Of a stretch of 39,721 nucleotides of DNA, positions 8,081-15,625 are shown piece by piece. A program made the translations under genes and the position numbers. The notes below the pieces were generated by a model. The model ran no database searches. It had not been told where the DNA came from and was given only the letters and a program-made list of their open reading frames with translations. The DNA is taken from contig CAZUVQ010000001.1 in the NCBI GenBank assembly GCA_964623915.1, forward strand, positions 1-39,721, in the 5' to 3' direction. Each line of letters starts with the position of its first letter. Position 1 is the first letter of the stretch. Source of the DNA: CAZUVQ01 sp964623915 (GTDB lineage Bacteria; Bacillota; Clostridia; UMGS1883; UMGS1540).

Positions 8081-9076
8081 ATGCCATTATTTGAAAGCTA
8101 CGAAAGAAGAATAAAGCAGATTGATGCCGCTCTTGGCAAATACGGAATTACTTCCGTTGAAGAAGCAAAAAAGATCTGTGACGATAAAGGTATTGATGTA
8201 TACAATATAGTGAAATCAATACAGCCCATCTGTTTTGAAAATGCGTGCTGGGCATATATTGTTGGCTCCGCAATAGCAATTAAGAAGGGTTATAAAAATG
8301 CATCGGAGGCAGCCGAAATTTTAGGTGAAGGTCTTCAGTCGTTCTGTATTCCGGGTTCTGTTGCAGATGACAGAAAGGTTGGTACCGGTCACGGAAATTT
8401 AGGTGCTATGCTTTTAAGAGAAGAAACAAAGTGCTTTGCGTTTTTGGCCGGGCATGAATCCTTTGCAGCCGCAGAGGGTGCAATTGGAATTGCAAAATCC
8501 GCTAACCAGGTGAGAAAAAGTCCCTTGCAGGTTATTTTAAACGGCCTCGGAAAAGATGCATCGCAGATTATTTCAAGAATAAATGGTTTTACTCATGTGG
8601 AAACTAAGTTTGATTATTATACAGGTGAACTTACAATAGTATCAGAAACACCTTATTCAAAAGGTGAGCGTGCCTCAGTTCGTTGCTTTGGTGCAGATGA
8701 TGTTCGTGAAGGTGTTGCTATTATGCACCATGAAAATGTTGATGTTTCTATTACAGGCAACTCAACAAATCCCACGAGATTCCAGCATCCGGTTGCAGGT
8801 ACATACAAAAAGGAATGTGTGGAACAGGGTAAAAAATACTTCTCTGTTGCATCAGGCGGTGGTACAGGAAGAACACTTCATCCTGACAATATGGCTGCCG
8901 GTCCTGCCTCCTATGGAATGACTGATACAATGGGGCGTATGCATTCAGATGCACAGTTTGCAGGTTCTTCATCAGTTCCGGCACACGTTGAAATGATGGG
9001 TCTCATTGGCATGGGTAATAACCCCATGGTAGGTGCAACAGTTGCAGTTGCGGTTGCACTGTCTCAGCTGAAATAG
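8081..9076 (+). CDS. GGGtGRT-family protein, function unknown
   Basis: 331 residues, containing the family's naming motif GGGTGRT at 259-265 followed by a glycine- and methionine-rich C-terminus. The start ATG 8081 is chosen for the aaaggagggg at 8066-8075; the frame extends 18 codons upstream into the previous gene. Other possible functional features are cysteines at 33, 51, 56, 89, 118, 202 and 246 and a glycine-rich GTGHGNLGAM at 101-110. Family function is unknown to me. It is consistently found beside the NifU-like gene, and here the pair sits directly upstream of the sodium-pump decarboxylase. I do not assign an enzymatic role. Confidence 0.85.
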   Translation: MPLFESYERRIKQIDAALGKYGITSVEEAKKICDDKGIDVYNIVKSIQPICFENACWAYIVGSAIAIKKGYKNASEAAEILGEGLQSFCIPGSVADDRKVGTGHGNLGAMLLREETKCFAFLAGHESFAAAEGAIGIAKSANQVRKSPLQVILNGLGKDASQIISRINGFTHVETKFDYYTGELTIVSETPYSKGERASVRCFGADDVREGVAIMHHENVDVSITGNSTNPTRFQHPVAGTYKKECVEQGKKYFSVASGGGTGRTLHPDNMAAGPASYGMTDTMGRMHSDAQFAGSSSVPAHVEMMGLIGMGNNPMVGATVAVAVALSQLK

Positions 9077-9084
9077 TTTAATTT

Positions 9085-9117
9085 AGTACTGCGAGAACTT
9101 TAAATTTTCGCAGTACT
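9085..9117 (+). promoter_or_regulatory. Perfect 10-bp hairpin between the GGGtGRT gene and the decarboxylase genes
   Basis: Arms agtactgcga (9085-9094) and tcgcagtact (9108-9117) enclose a 13-nt AT-rich loop. It begins 8 nt after the GGGtGRT stop. The bases that follow (gttatg) are not a T-run, so full termination is unlikely. A partial terminator, an mRNA-processing site or a 3'-end stabiliser would fit better. Confidence 0.6.
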
Positions 9118-9133
9118 GTTATGTACTAATTTT

Positions 9134-9145
9134 GTGCGTTCGCAC
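9134..9145 (+). promoter_or_regulatory. Small hairpin directly 5' of the oadG ribosome binding site
   Basis: gtgcg (9134-9138) pairs with cgcac (9141-9145) across a 2-nt gap, immediately before aggaaagg (9146-9153). A stem this short with a 2-nt loop would open to about 4 bp. Any effect on initiation is inference. Confidence 0.3.
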
Positions 9146-9163
9146 AGGAAAGGAATGGTATCT

Positions 9164-9472
9164 ATGACAATAAGCCTTGCATCCGCTGAAAAAATTTCTA
9201 ATATGACGGTTTTTGGATTCGGCATAGCTCTTGTATTTATTGGCCTTATTTGTATTATTTTATTGTGTTTTATTATGAGCGCAATTTTAAAAAGAACGGT
9301 TTTGGATACACCAGGGGCAACTCTTGCAGTGGCTCCCGTACAAGCACCTGTTGGAAATGTGGTTGATATTCAAAACAGAGGCGAGTTAATTGCGGCTGTT
9401 GCCTCAGTAATGGCAGAAGAGCTCGGAGCAGATGTTTCAAGTATTCGCATATTATCGGTAAAGAAACTATAA
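9164..9472 (+). CDS. oadG: Na+-translocating decarboxylase gamma subunit (OadG family)
   Basis: A 102-residue small membrane protein with one transmembrane helix at about 15-40 (rich in Gly, Leu and Ile). A short cytoplasmic tail follows, rich in Ala/Val/Pro in the middle and ending in an acidic/hydrophobic helix. Known: OadG-type subunits hold the carboxyltransferase to the membrane beta subunit. The ATG at 9164 is preferred because aggaaagg ends 10 nt before it; ATG 9155 lies almost on that site and GTG 9134 lies in the hairpin. It is followed 18 nt later by the biotin carrier gene. The OadG label comes from size, topology and neighbours. Confidence 0.82.
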   Translation: MTISLASAEKISNMTVFGFGIALVFIGLICIILLCFIMSAILKRTVLDTPGATLAVAPVQAPVGNVVDIQNRGELIAAVASVMAEELGADVSSIRILSVKKL

Positions 9473-9490
9473 TTGAAAGGATGAATTAAC

Positions 9491-9877
9491 ATGAAAAAAT
9501 ATAAAGTAAATGTAAACGGAACAAATTACGAAATAATAATGGAAGTAATGGAAGATGATGGTAAGGGTGCATCACCTGCTCCTGTAGCAGCTCCAGCTCC
9601 TGCGGCTGCAGCACCTGCCCCTGTGGCAGCACCTGCTCCTGCAGCAGCACCGGTAGGTGGTGCAGGGTTAGAAGTAAAATGCCCGATGCCCGGTAATATA
9701 TTATCTGTAAATGTTAACGTTGGTGACGAGGTAAAAGAGGGTCATGTTCTTATGATTCTCGAAGCAATGAAAATGGAAAATGAAATAATGGCTCCAAAAT
9801 CCGGAACTGTAACAGCTGTAGTCGTAAAAAAAGGTGACATAGTTGAAAGCGGTACACTTATTTGCACAATTGCTTAA
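9491..9877 (+). CDS. Biotin carrier protein of the sodium-pump decarboxylase
   Basis: 128 residues. An N-terminal strand region (about 1-25) precedes an alanine-proline linker of roughly 30 residues (about 29-56), encoded by imperfect GCxCCT-type repeats. The C-terminal biotinyl domain (about 60-128) has the biotinylation site EAMKMEN, where the lysine between the two methionines receives biotin. Known: this is the separate carrier used by glutaconyl-CoA, methylmalonyl-CoA and some oxaloacetate decarboxylases (GcdC/MmdC type). It moves the carboxyl group from the alpha to the beta subunit. This fits with the alpha subunit below, which lacks its own biotin domain. Confidence 0.93.
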   Translation: MKKYKVNVNGTNYEIIMEVMEDDGKGASPAPVAAPAPAAAAPAPVAAPAPAAAPVGGAGLEVKCPMPGNILSVNVNVGDEVKEGHVLMILEAMKMENEIMAPKSGTVTAVVVKKGDIVESGTLICTIA

Positions 9878-9901
9878 ACTAAATTAAAGGAGTTAATTAA
9901 A

Positions 9902-11068
9902 ATGAATGCAATCCTAGATTTTATTAAGGATACGGGATTTGCGCTTATAAGTAATGATCCCAGAGTGCTTATCATGATTTTTATATCATGCGTTCTTATG
10001 TATCTTGCTATAGTTAAAAAATTTGAACCATTACTGCTTCTTCCAATAGCATTTGGCATGCTTCTTACTAATCTCCCCGGTGCAGAAATGTATCACTCGG
10101 GGCTTTATGAGGGCGGTAGTATAAATTGGCCGGAATTTTCAGAAACAGCCGGTCTTATAGATTACCTTTATTTAGGTGTAAAGCTTGGTATATATCCATG
10201 CCTTATATTCCTTGGTGTAGGTGCTATGACAGATTTTGGCCCACTTATAGCTAATCCGAAAAGCCTTTTGCTTGGTGCGGCGGCACAGCTTGGAATTTAC
10301 ATTGCCTTTTTCGGTGCAAGAGCATTGGGATTTAACCCCTTTGAAGCATCATCTATTGGTATTATTGGCGGTGCTGACGGTCCTACTGCTATTTTTGTAA
10401 CATCAAAGCTTGCGCCCAATTTGCTGGGGCCCATAGCAGTTGCAGCATATTCATATATGGCGCTTGTGCCTGTAATTCAACCGCCTATTATGAAGGCATT
10501 GACAACAAAAAAAGAGCGTAGAATAGAGATGAAACAGCTTCGTCCCGTAAGCAGAACAGAAAAGATTATTTTTCCAATAGTTGTTACTGTTTTTGTTGCA
10601 TTGCTGCTCCCTTCTGCGGCTCCCCTTATAGGATTTTTAATGCTCGGAAACCTTATGCGTGAGTGTGGTGTAGTTGAAAGGTTAAGTAATACAGCACAAA
10701 ATGAACTAATGAACATAGTAACAATTTTCCTTGGTATTTCTGTTGGTGCTACTGCAACTGCAGAGGTTTTTCTTACATGGAGAACACTTGGTATAGTTGT
10801 AATGGGCGTTATTGCTTTCGGTGGTGGTACTGCAGGCGGAGTTTTGCTCGCTAAGTTTATGAACCTTTTTACAAAGGAAAAGATAAACCCATTGATAGGC
10901 AGTGCAGGTGTTTCGGCTGTTCCTATGGCGGCACGTGTTTCACAGGTAGTGGGGCAGAAAGAAAACCCGGGGAATTTCCTGCTCATGCATGCCATGGGAC
11001 CGAATGTTGCAGGAGTAATAGGCTCTGCTATAGCAGCAGGCGCATTTTTAACTTTGTTTATGAAATAA
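9902..11068 (+). CDS. oadB: Na+-translocating decarboxylase beta subunit (OadB/GcdB/MmdB)
   Basis: A 388-residue integral membrane protein with about nine or more hydrophobic segments. It decarboxylates carboxybiotin and exports Na+ with the energy released. The family motif GGADGPTAIFVTSKLAP is at about 156-172, with D159 in the position of the conserved aspartate needed for Na+ transport. VIQPPIMKAL at 191-200 and the C-terminal MGPNVAGVIGSA segment are also family hallmarks. It lies 24 nt after the biotin carrier. The beta-subunit sequence does not identify the substrate of the complex. Confidence 0.95.
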   Translation: MNAILDFIKDTGFALISNDPRVLIMIFISCVLMYLAIVKKFEPLLLLPIAFGMLLTNLPGAEMYHSGLYEGGSINWPEFSETAGLIDYLYLGVKLGIYPCLIFLGVGAMTDFGPLIANPKSLLLGAAAQLGIYIAFFGARALGFNPFEASSIGIIGGADGPTAIFVTSKLAPNLLGPIAVAAYSYMALVPVIQPPIMKALTTKKERRIEMKQLRPVSRTEKIIFPIVVTVFVALLLPSAAPLIGFLMLGNLMRECGVVERLSNTAQNELMNIVTIFLGISVGATATAEVFLTWRTLGIVVMGVIAFGGGTAGGVLLAKFMNLFTKEKINPLIGSAGVSAVPMAARVSQVVGQKENPGNFLLMHAMGPNVAGVIGSAIAAGAFLTLFMK

Positions 11069-11110
11069 TTAACACTGTAAAGATGATAAGATTAGAAAGG
11101 AAATATAATT

Positions 11111-12523
11111 ATGGCTAATAAGCTTTATATTACGGAAACAATCCTTCGTGATGCCCACCAGTCACAAGCCGCAACAAGAATGCGAATTGAAGATATGATA
11201 CCTGCACTTGAGCAGCTTGATGAAATTGGTTATTGGTCCTTGGAATGTTGGGGAGGTGCAACATTTGATGCTTGCATGCGTTTTCTTGATGAAGACCCTT
11301 GGGAAAGGCTCCGTAGTTTTAAAAAACATATGCCCAAAACTAAATTACAAATGCTTTTCCGCGGTCAAAATATTTTGGGTTACAAGCATTATGCAGATGA
11401 TGTTGTTGAGCAGTTTGTAAAAAAATCAATAGAAAACGGCATTGATGTTATTCGTATATTCGATGCTCTTAATGATACAAGAAATCTTGAAGCAGCTATA
11501 AAATACACAAAAAAATACAAGGCTCATTGTGAGGCGGCTATTTCTTATACAACAAGCCCGGTTCATAATCTTGAGTATTTTGTAAAACTGGCTAAAAAGC
11601 TGGAATCCATGGGCTCTGATTCTATTTGTATCAAAGACATGGCTAACCTTTTGCTTCCATTTGATGCTTTTGAGCTTGTCAAAACACTTAAGAGCGAGGT
11701 CAAGGTTCCGATTCACCTTCATACTCATAACACAACAGGAACGGGTGATATGGTAAACCTTATGGCATCTCAAGCAGGTGTTGATATTGTTGACTGTGCA
11801 CTGTCTCCGTTAGGAAACGGTACGTCACAACCGGCAACAGAGGCTCTTGTTGCAACAATGAGAGGAACAGAGCGTGACACAGGGCTTGATTTAGAAAAGC
11901 TTTCAGATGTTGCAGTTCATTTCAGAAAGATTGCAGATAGGCTTCAGGATGAAGGAATTTTAAATCCCAAGGTATTGAAGGTTGATACAAATACGCTTTT
12001 ATATCAGGTTCCAGGTGGTATGCTTTCAAACCTTATTTCACAGCTCAAACAGGCGAATGCAGAGGATAAATATTACGATGTGTTAGAAGAAATACCACGT
12101 GTAAGAAAAGATTTTGGTTATCCGCCTCTTGTTACTCCAACAAGCCAGATAGTTGGTACACAGGCTGTTATGAACGTATTGTCAGGAGAAAGATATAAGA
12201 TGATTCCAAAAGAATCAAAGGCACTTCTGCGTGGCGAATACGGTCAGCTTCCCGGTGATGTTAATGAGGAGGTTCGCAAAAAAGCGATAGGCGATGAAGA
12301 GGTTATCACTTGCCGTCCGGCAGACCTTTTGCAACCGGAGCTTAAAAAGTACCGTGAAGAAATCAAGGATATAATGATACAGGAAGAAGATGTACTAAGT
12401 TATGCCTTGTTCCCGCAGGTTGCGCTCAAATTCTTTGATATTAGGGCTAATGGCAAAAAAGAAGCACCAAAGCAGACAGATGCTGTCAGAAACCTATATG
12501 TAGAGGACGTTTCAATAAAATAA
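11111..12523 (+). CDS. oadA: Oxaloacetate decarboxylase alpha subunit / carboxyltransferase (PycB-like)
   Basis: 470 residues forming a carboxyltransferase TIM barrel plus a C-terminal conserved domain. Metal ligands by family position are D14 in LRDAHQS, carbamylated K175 in CIKDMANL, and H204 and H206 in HLHTHN. These match OadA D17/K178/H207/H209 with a constant offset of three. The usual C-terminal biotinyl domain of about 100 residues is absent and its job is done by the gene at 9491-9877. This is the last gene of the operon. The barrel type points to oxaloacetate or pyruvate chemistry rather than an acyl-CoA, so a sodium-pumping oxaloacetate decarboxylase is most likely. Confidence 0.9.
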   Translation: MANKLYITETILRDAHQSQAATRMRIEDMIPALEQLDEIGYWSLECWGGATFDACMRFLDEDPWERLRSFKKHMPKTKLQMLFRGQNILGYKHYADDVVEQFVKKSIENGIDVIRIFDALNDTRNLEAAIKYTKKYKAHCEAAISYTTSPVHNLEYFVKLAKKLESMGSDSICIKDMANLLLPFDAFELVKTLKSEVKVPIHLHTHNTTGTGDMVNLMASQAGVDIVDCALSPLGNGTSQPATEALVATMRGTERDTGLDLEKLSDVAVHFRKIADRLQDEGILNPKVLKVDTNTLLYQVPGGMLSNLISQLKQANAEDKYYDVLEEIPRVRKDFGYPPLVTPTSQIVGTQAVMNVLSGERYKMIPKESKALLRGEYGQLPGDVNEEVRKKAIGDEEVITCRPADLLQPELKKYREEIKDIMIQEEDVLSYALFPQVALKFFDIRANGKKEAPKQTDAVRNLYVEDVSIK

Positions 12524-12559
12524 AAAACAGGCTGTGAATTTTTTCACAGCTTGTTTTTT
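12524..12559. terminator. Bidirectional intrinsic terminator between convergent genes
   Basis: The stem aaaaacaggctgtgaa / ttcacagcttgttttt (one G-T pair) is flanked by A- and T-runs, directly after the oadA stop. It can also end the minus-strand aminotransferase transcript. Confidence 0.85.
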
Positions 12560-12607
12560 ATCTTGCAAAGAATTGTACTCGGTTAAGCCTTATAAAAATC
12601 TGTATAC

Positions 12608-13768
12608 TTACAATGTATTAATAAATTTTTTTATTCCCTTCAATGCCGTAACGATGCTGTCTATTGAGTATGCATATGAACATCTTATAAAGCCTTCTCC
12701 GCTTTCCCCAAAGGCATCACCCGGAACAACGGCTATTTTTTCTTTCATCAAAAGCTTTTCAGCAAACTCCATTGATGTCAGCCCTGTTTTTTTAATTGAC
12801 GGAAAAGCATAAAACGCTCCCTTTGGTTCATAACAATCAAGCCCCATCTCACGAAATGAATCAACAATTACCCTGCGGCGCATATTGTATTCATTTTTCA
12901 TTTGTTCAATATCTTCATCGCCATACTTTAACGCCTCACATGCGGCATACTGGCTTGTGGTGGGAGCACTCATAATCCCGAACTGATGAATTTTTGTCAT
13001 AAGATTTATAATTGTTTTATTGCCGCAGGCATATCCTAAGCGCCAGCCTGTCATTGCGAATGCTTTTGAAAAACCGTTTACGAATATGGTTCTATCCCTC
13101 ATGCCTTTAAGTGAAGCAAACGAGGTGTGTTTTCCTTCATAAGTCAGTTCAGCATAAATTTCATCACTTAATACAAGTATATCAGTATCATTTATTACAT
13201 CAGCAATAGCCTCAAGCTGTGGCTTTGTCATTATAGCACCTGTCGGGTTATTGGGGAAGGGGAGAACAAGCAGCTTTGTTTTTTCTGTTATTGCCGCCCT
13301 TAAAGCTTCCGGTGTCAGAATAAAATTGTCCTTTTCCTCTGTAACAATGGGAACGGGAACTCCGCCGGCAAGAGCAGCACAGGGAGAATAGCAGACAAAG
13401 GAAGGCTCCGGTATTAACACCTCATCGCCGGGATTTATTGTTGCGCGAAAACAAAGGTCAATAGCTTCGCTGCCGCCTACGGTTATTAATACCTCGTCAG
13501 GGTTATAAGAGAGTGAGAACCGCCTTGAAAGATAACGGCAAACCTCTTCACGAAGCTCGATTATTCCGGCATTTGAAGTATAGTATGTGTGCCCTTTTTC
13601 AAGAGAATATATTCCGGCTTCACGTATATGCCATGGCGTTACGAAATCAGGCTCGCCAACTCCCAAAGATATAACATCTCCCATCTCAGCCGCCAAATCA
13701 AAAAAACGGCGAATGCCTGAAGGAGGGAGCGAATATGAAGTTTTATTAAGTAGCTTTTCTATTTTCAC
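12608..13768 (-). CDS. PLP-dependent aminotransferase, class I/II (aspartate/aromatic type)
   Basis: 386 residues, fold type I. Visible active-site parts are FPNNPTG at 171-177, the pyridine-nitrogen aspartate D202 in LSDEIYAEL, the PLP lysine K235 in NGFSKAFAMTGWR and the arginine that follows. An N-terminal SLGVGEPDF at about 34-42 is the substrate-specificity region of the aspartate/aromatic/alanine subgroup (PatA-like). The start overlaps the stop of the Lrp gene by 4 nt, so the two are translated together. The natural amino donor cannot be told from sequence. Pairing with an Lrp regulator suggests control by an amino acid. Confidence 0.9.
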   Translation of the reverse strand: MKIEKLLNKTSYSLPPSGIRRFFDLAAEMGDVISLGVGEPDFVTPWHIREAGIYSLEKGHTYYTSNAGIIELREEVCRYLSRRFSLSYNPDEVLITVGGSEAIDLCFRATINPGDEVLIPEPSFVCYSPCAALAGGVPVPIVTEEKDNFILTPEALRAAITEKTKLLVLPFPNNPTGAIMTKPQLEAIADVINDTDILVLSDEIYAELTYEGKHTSFASLKGMRDRTIFVNGFSKAFAMTGWRLGYACGNKTIINLMTKIHQFGIMSAPTTSQYAACEALKYGDEDIEQMKNEYNMRRRVIVDSFREMGLDCYEPKGAFYAFPSIKKTGLTSMEFAEKLLMKEKIAVVPGDAFGESGEGFIRCSYAYSIDSIVTALKGIKKFINTL

Positions 13769-14244
13769 AGAGATACAACGCTCCTTTCATCCTTATGGGG
13801 ATTGCCAAATACCACGTGGCGGTCTTTATATGTTTTTAGTACAAAATGAGTTCCCGTACTTATTATCTGTTCCATAGGTGCAAGCTTTTCAGCGACGAAC
13901 AAAGCAAGCTCCTTATAGTTACTTCCATCAATAATAAGACCTATATCAAAACCGCCTGACATAAGCCAGAGTGTTTTTACCTGCTCATACTGATAAATTC
14001 GCTCTGCAATCCTATCGAAGCCCTGTCCATGCTGAGGAGTAACCTTAAGTTCAATAAACGCCGTTACTTTTTCCGATTCCGTCCTCTCCCAGTCAATAAG
14101 CGCTTTGTAGCCTACTATTGTTTTGTCCTTTTCAAGAAGGTTTATTAAAGAAGCAATTTCCTGCTCATCACGACCTAACATTTGTGCAAGCTCTTTTGTT
14201 GTACGGTTACAGTTGTTTTCCAATAACTCAAGTAATTCTTTCAT
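13765..14244 (-). CDS. Lrp/AsnC-family transcriptional regulator
   Basis: 159 residues. The N-terminal helix-turn-helix (about 1-55) has TTKELAQMLGRDEQEIASLI, and a ligand-binding RAM domain (about 65-150) forms the C-terminal half. Known: these proteins form multimers and sense amino acids. It is the first gene of a two-gene operon with the aminotransferase, whose start it overlaps by 4 nt. The likely target is its own operon. The divergent promoter region at 14276-14428 contains an AT-rich palindrome that could be its operator. Confidence 0.9.
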   Translation of the reverse strand: MKELLELLENNCNRTTKELAQMLGRDEQEIASLINLLEKDKTIVGYKALIDWERTESEKVTAFIELKVTPQHGQGFDRIAERIYQYEQVKTLWLMSGGFDIGLIIDGSNYKELALFVAEKLAPMEQIISTGTHFVLKTYKDRHVVFGNPHKDERSVVSL

Positions 14245-14275
14245 AAAATATCTCCATTCACAATAAATATTTCTT

Positions 14276-14304
14276 ATTATACACTAAAACCCTGAACAAA
14301 TCAA
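14276..14304 (-). promoter_or_regulatory. Sigma-A-type promoter of the lrp-aminotransferase operon
   Basis: On the minus strand, TTGATT (14304-14299), a 17-bp spacer and TATAAT (14281-14276), 32 nt upstream of the Lrp start codon. Confidence 0.75.
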
Positions 14305-14330
14305 TAAAAACTATTGAAAATAACAAAAAA

Positions 14331-14365
14331 AACAAAATAATTAATATTTCTTAAGTTATTTTGTT
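14331..14365. promoter_or_regulatory. AT-rich palindrome between divergent promoters
   Basis: aacaaaataa (14331-14340) and ttattttgtt (14356-14365) are perfect 10-bp arms around a 15-nt centre. It lies between the lrp and cinA-like promoters, so it is a candidate operator or a weak transcription insulator. Lrp binding is inference from position only. Confidence 0.35.
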
Positions 14366-14399
14366 GTTTTTTACGTGTATTAATAGTTTGCCAAAAAAC

Positions 14400-14428
14400 T
14401 TGAAATATTAATTATTTTCTGATAAAAT
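14400..14428 (+). promoter_or_regulatory. Sigma-A-type promoter of the CinA-domain gene
   Basis: TTGAAA (14400-14405), a 17-bp spacer and TAAAAT (14423-14428), 27 nt before the ATG at 14456. Confidence 0.7.
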
Positions 14429-14455
14429 ATAATAAATTTAAAAGGGTGGAATACA

Positions 14456-14920
14456 ATGGAAAATAAGGTTGTAAATTTGCTGATAGAAAAAAAGTTGCAT
14501 ATATCCTTTGCGGAATCTTGTACCGGAGGACTTGCGGCCGCAAGGCTTATAGATATTCCGGATGCCTCAAAGGTTTTTGATGTGGGGTTTATCACCTATG
14601 CAAATGAGGCAAAGGTTAAATATTTAAATGTTTCGCTGTTGCTCATAGAAAAATACGGAGCTGTAAGCTGTGAGGTTGCTTCGGCAATGGCAGAGGGAGC
14701 CGCAAAAGCGGCAGGAGCAGAGGTGGGCGTCGGTATTACCGGAATAGCAGGCCCTGAGGGGGGAACAGACATAAAACCCGTCGGAACTGTATGCTTTGGG
14801 TTTTATATAAACGGCACTCTAAAGACATGTCGCAAAATGTTTGGTAATATCGGAAGAAACTGTGTCAGAGAAAAAAGCGTTGAGTTTGTATTTGAACGCC
14901 TTGCGCAATTGATTGGATAA
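14456..14920 (+). CDS. CinA C-terminal domain protein (nicotinamide-nucleotide amidase, PncC-like)
   Basis: 154 residues, equal to the stand-alone C-terminal domain of CinA without the N-terminal MocF-like domain. Signature segments are FAESCTGGLAAARL at 18-31 and GVGITGIAGPEGGT at about 91-104. Known: this domain deamidates nicotinamide mononucleotide to nicotinate mononucleotide, recycling the NMN released by NAD-dependent DNA ligase. It is the first gene of a short plus-strand unit with the YgjP-like gene 33 nt downstream. The GGGTGGA before the start is a good ribosome binding site. Confidence 0.9.
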   Translation: MENKVVNLLIEKKLHISFAESCTGGLAAARLIDIPDASKVFDVGFITYANEAKVKYLNVSLLLIEKYGAVSCEVASAMAEGAAKAAGAEVGVGITGIAGPEGGTDIKPVGTVCFGFYINGTLKTCRKMFGNIGRNCVREKSVEFVFERLAQLIG

Positions 14921-14953
14921 TTTCGTAGGGACAGCAATAAAAAAGGAGATTCA

Positions 14954-15625
14954 ATGAATTATAAAGTAGTGTATTCAAATAGAAAAACAGTTGCAATTCA
15001 TATACTCCCGGGGGGCATTGTCGAGGTTCGTGCGCCGTTTAATCTGAATAAATCATTTATTTCTGAATTAGTTGATAAAAAGCAGGGCTGGATAGAGCAA
15101 AATCTGCGAAAATTAAAGGAGAGGGAAGAAAACAGAAAAACAAGCTTTCTTGATTTTGGTTCCAATGTTTTAGTTCTCGGAAAAGATTGCCCTGTTCTTC
15201 CTGTTAGTGGAAACAAGGCATATTTTGACGGTGAAAGTTTCTTTATACCTGAAAATGCAGAAAAAGGGGATATAAAAACATTAATCTGTGCACTTATGAA
15301 AAAAATTGCAAAAAGTTATCTGACGGATAAAACTGCTTTACTGTCAGAAAAAATGGGATGCAAAATTACAAATGTGTCTGTTAACAGTGCTAAAACAAGG
15401 TGGGGTTCTTGCAGCGGAAAAAACAGTATTAATTTTTCGTGGCGCCTTATAGCGGCTGACGAAAAGTGCATAGAGTATGTTATAATTCATGAGCTTTGCC
15501 ACACAAAAGAGCATAATCACAGTGCAAAATTCTGGGCAGAAGTTGAAAAATATGAGCCTTTTTATAAAAAATATAAAGAAAACCTTAAAAAAACAGAAGA
15601 AAAACTAACAAAACTTAATATTTAA
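14954..15625 (+). CDS. YgjP-like zinc metallopeptidase-domain protein (DUF45)
   Basis: 223 residues. The C-terminal half has the zinc motif HELCH (H179, E180, H183) with a third ligand candidate at H189 in HNHSAKFW. Before it stands the family-specific RWGSCSGKNSINFSWRL (149-165). An N-terminal beta region precedes a charged stretch at about 40-63. Known: the family is widespread and predicted to be a SprT/WLM-type metallopeptidase, but its substrate is not established. Its last 21 bases overlap the 3' end of the opposite-strand add gene, so there is no room for a terminator between them. Confidence 0.88.
   Translation: MNYKVVYSNRKTVAIHILPGGIVEVRAPFNLNKSFISELVDKKQGWIEQNLRKLKEREENRKTSFLDFGSNVLVLGKDCPVLPVSGNKAYFDGESFFIPENAEKGDIKTLICALMKKIAKSYLTDKTALLSEKMGCKITNVSVNSAKTRWGSCSGKNSINFSWRLIAADEKCIEYVIIHELCHTKEHNHSAKFWAEVEKYEPFYKKYKENLKKTEEKLTKLNI

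Noticed and set aside
9571..9660. Short tandem repeats resembling a minisatellite or CRISPR-like array
   Set aside because: They are codons of the Ala-Pro linker of the biotin carrier, in frame, without spacers.
10477..10995. 172-codon open frame antisense to oadB
   Set aside because: It lies wholly within a well-supported membrane protein gene, has no ribosome binding site and its composition mirrors the sense strand.
12534..12812. 92-codon plus-strand frame downstream of oadA
   Set aside because: It starts inside the terminator stem and runs antisense through the aminotransferase 3' end.
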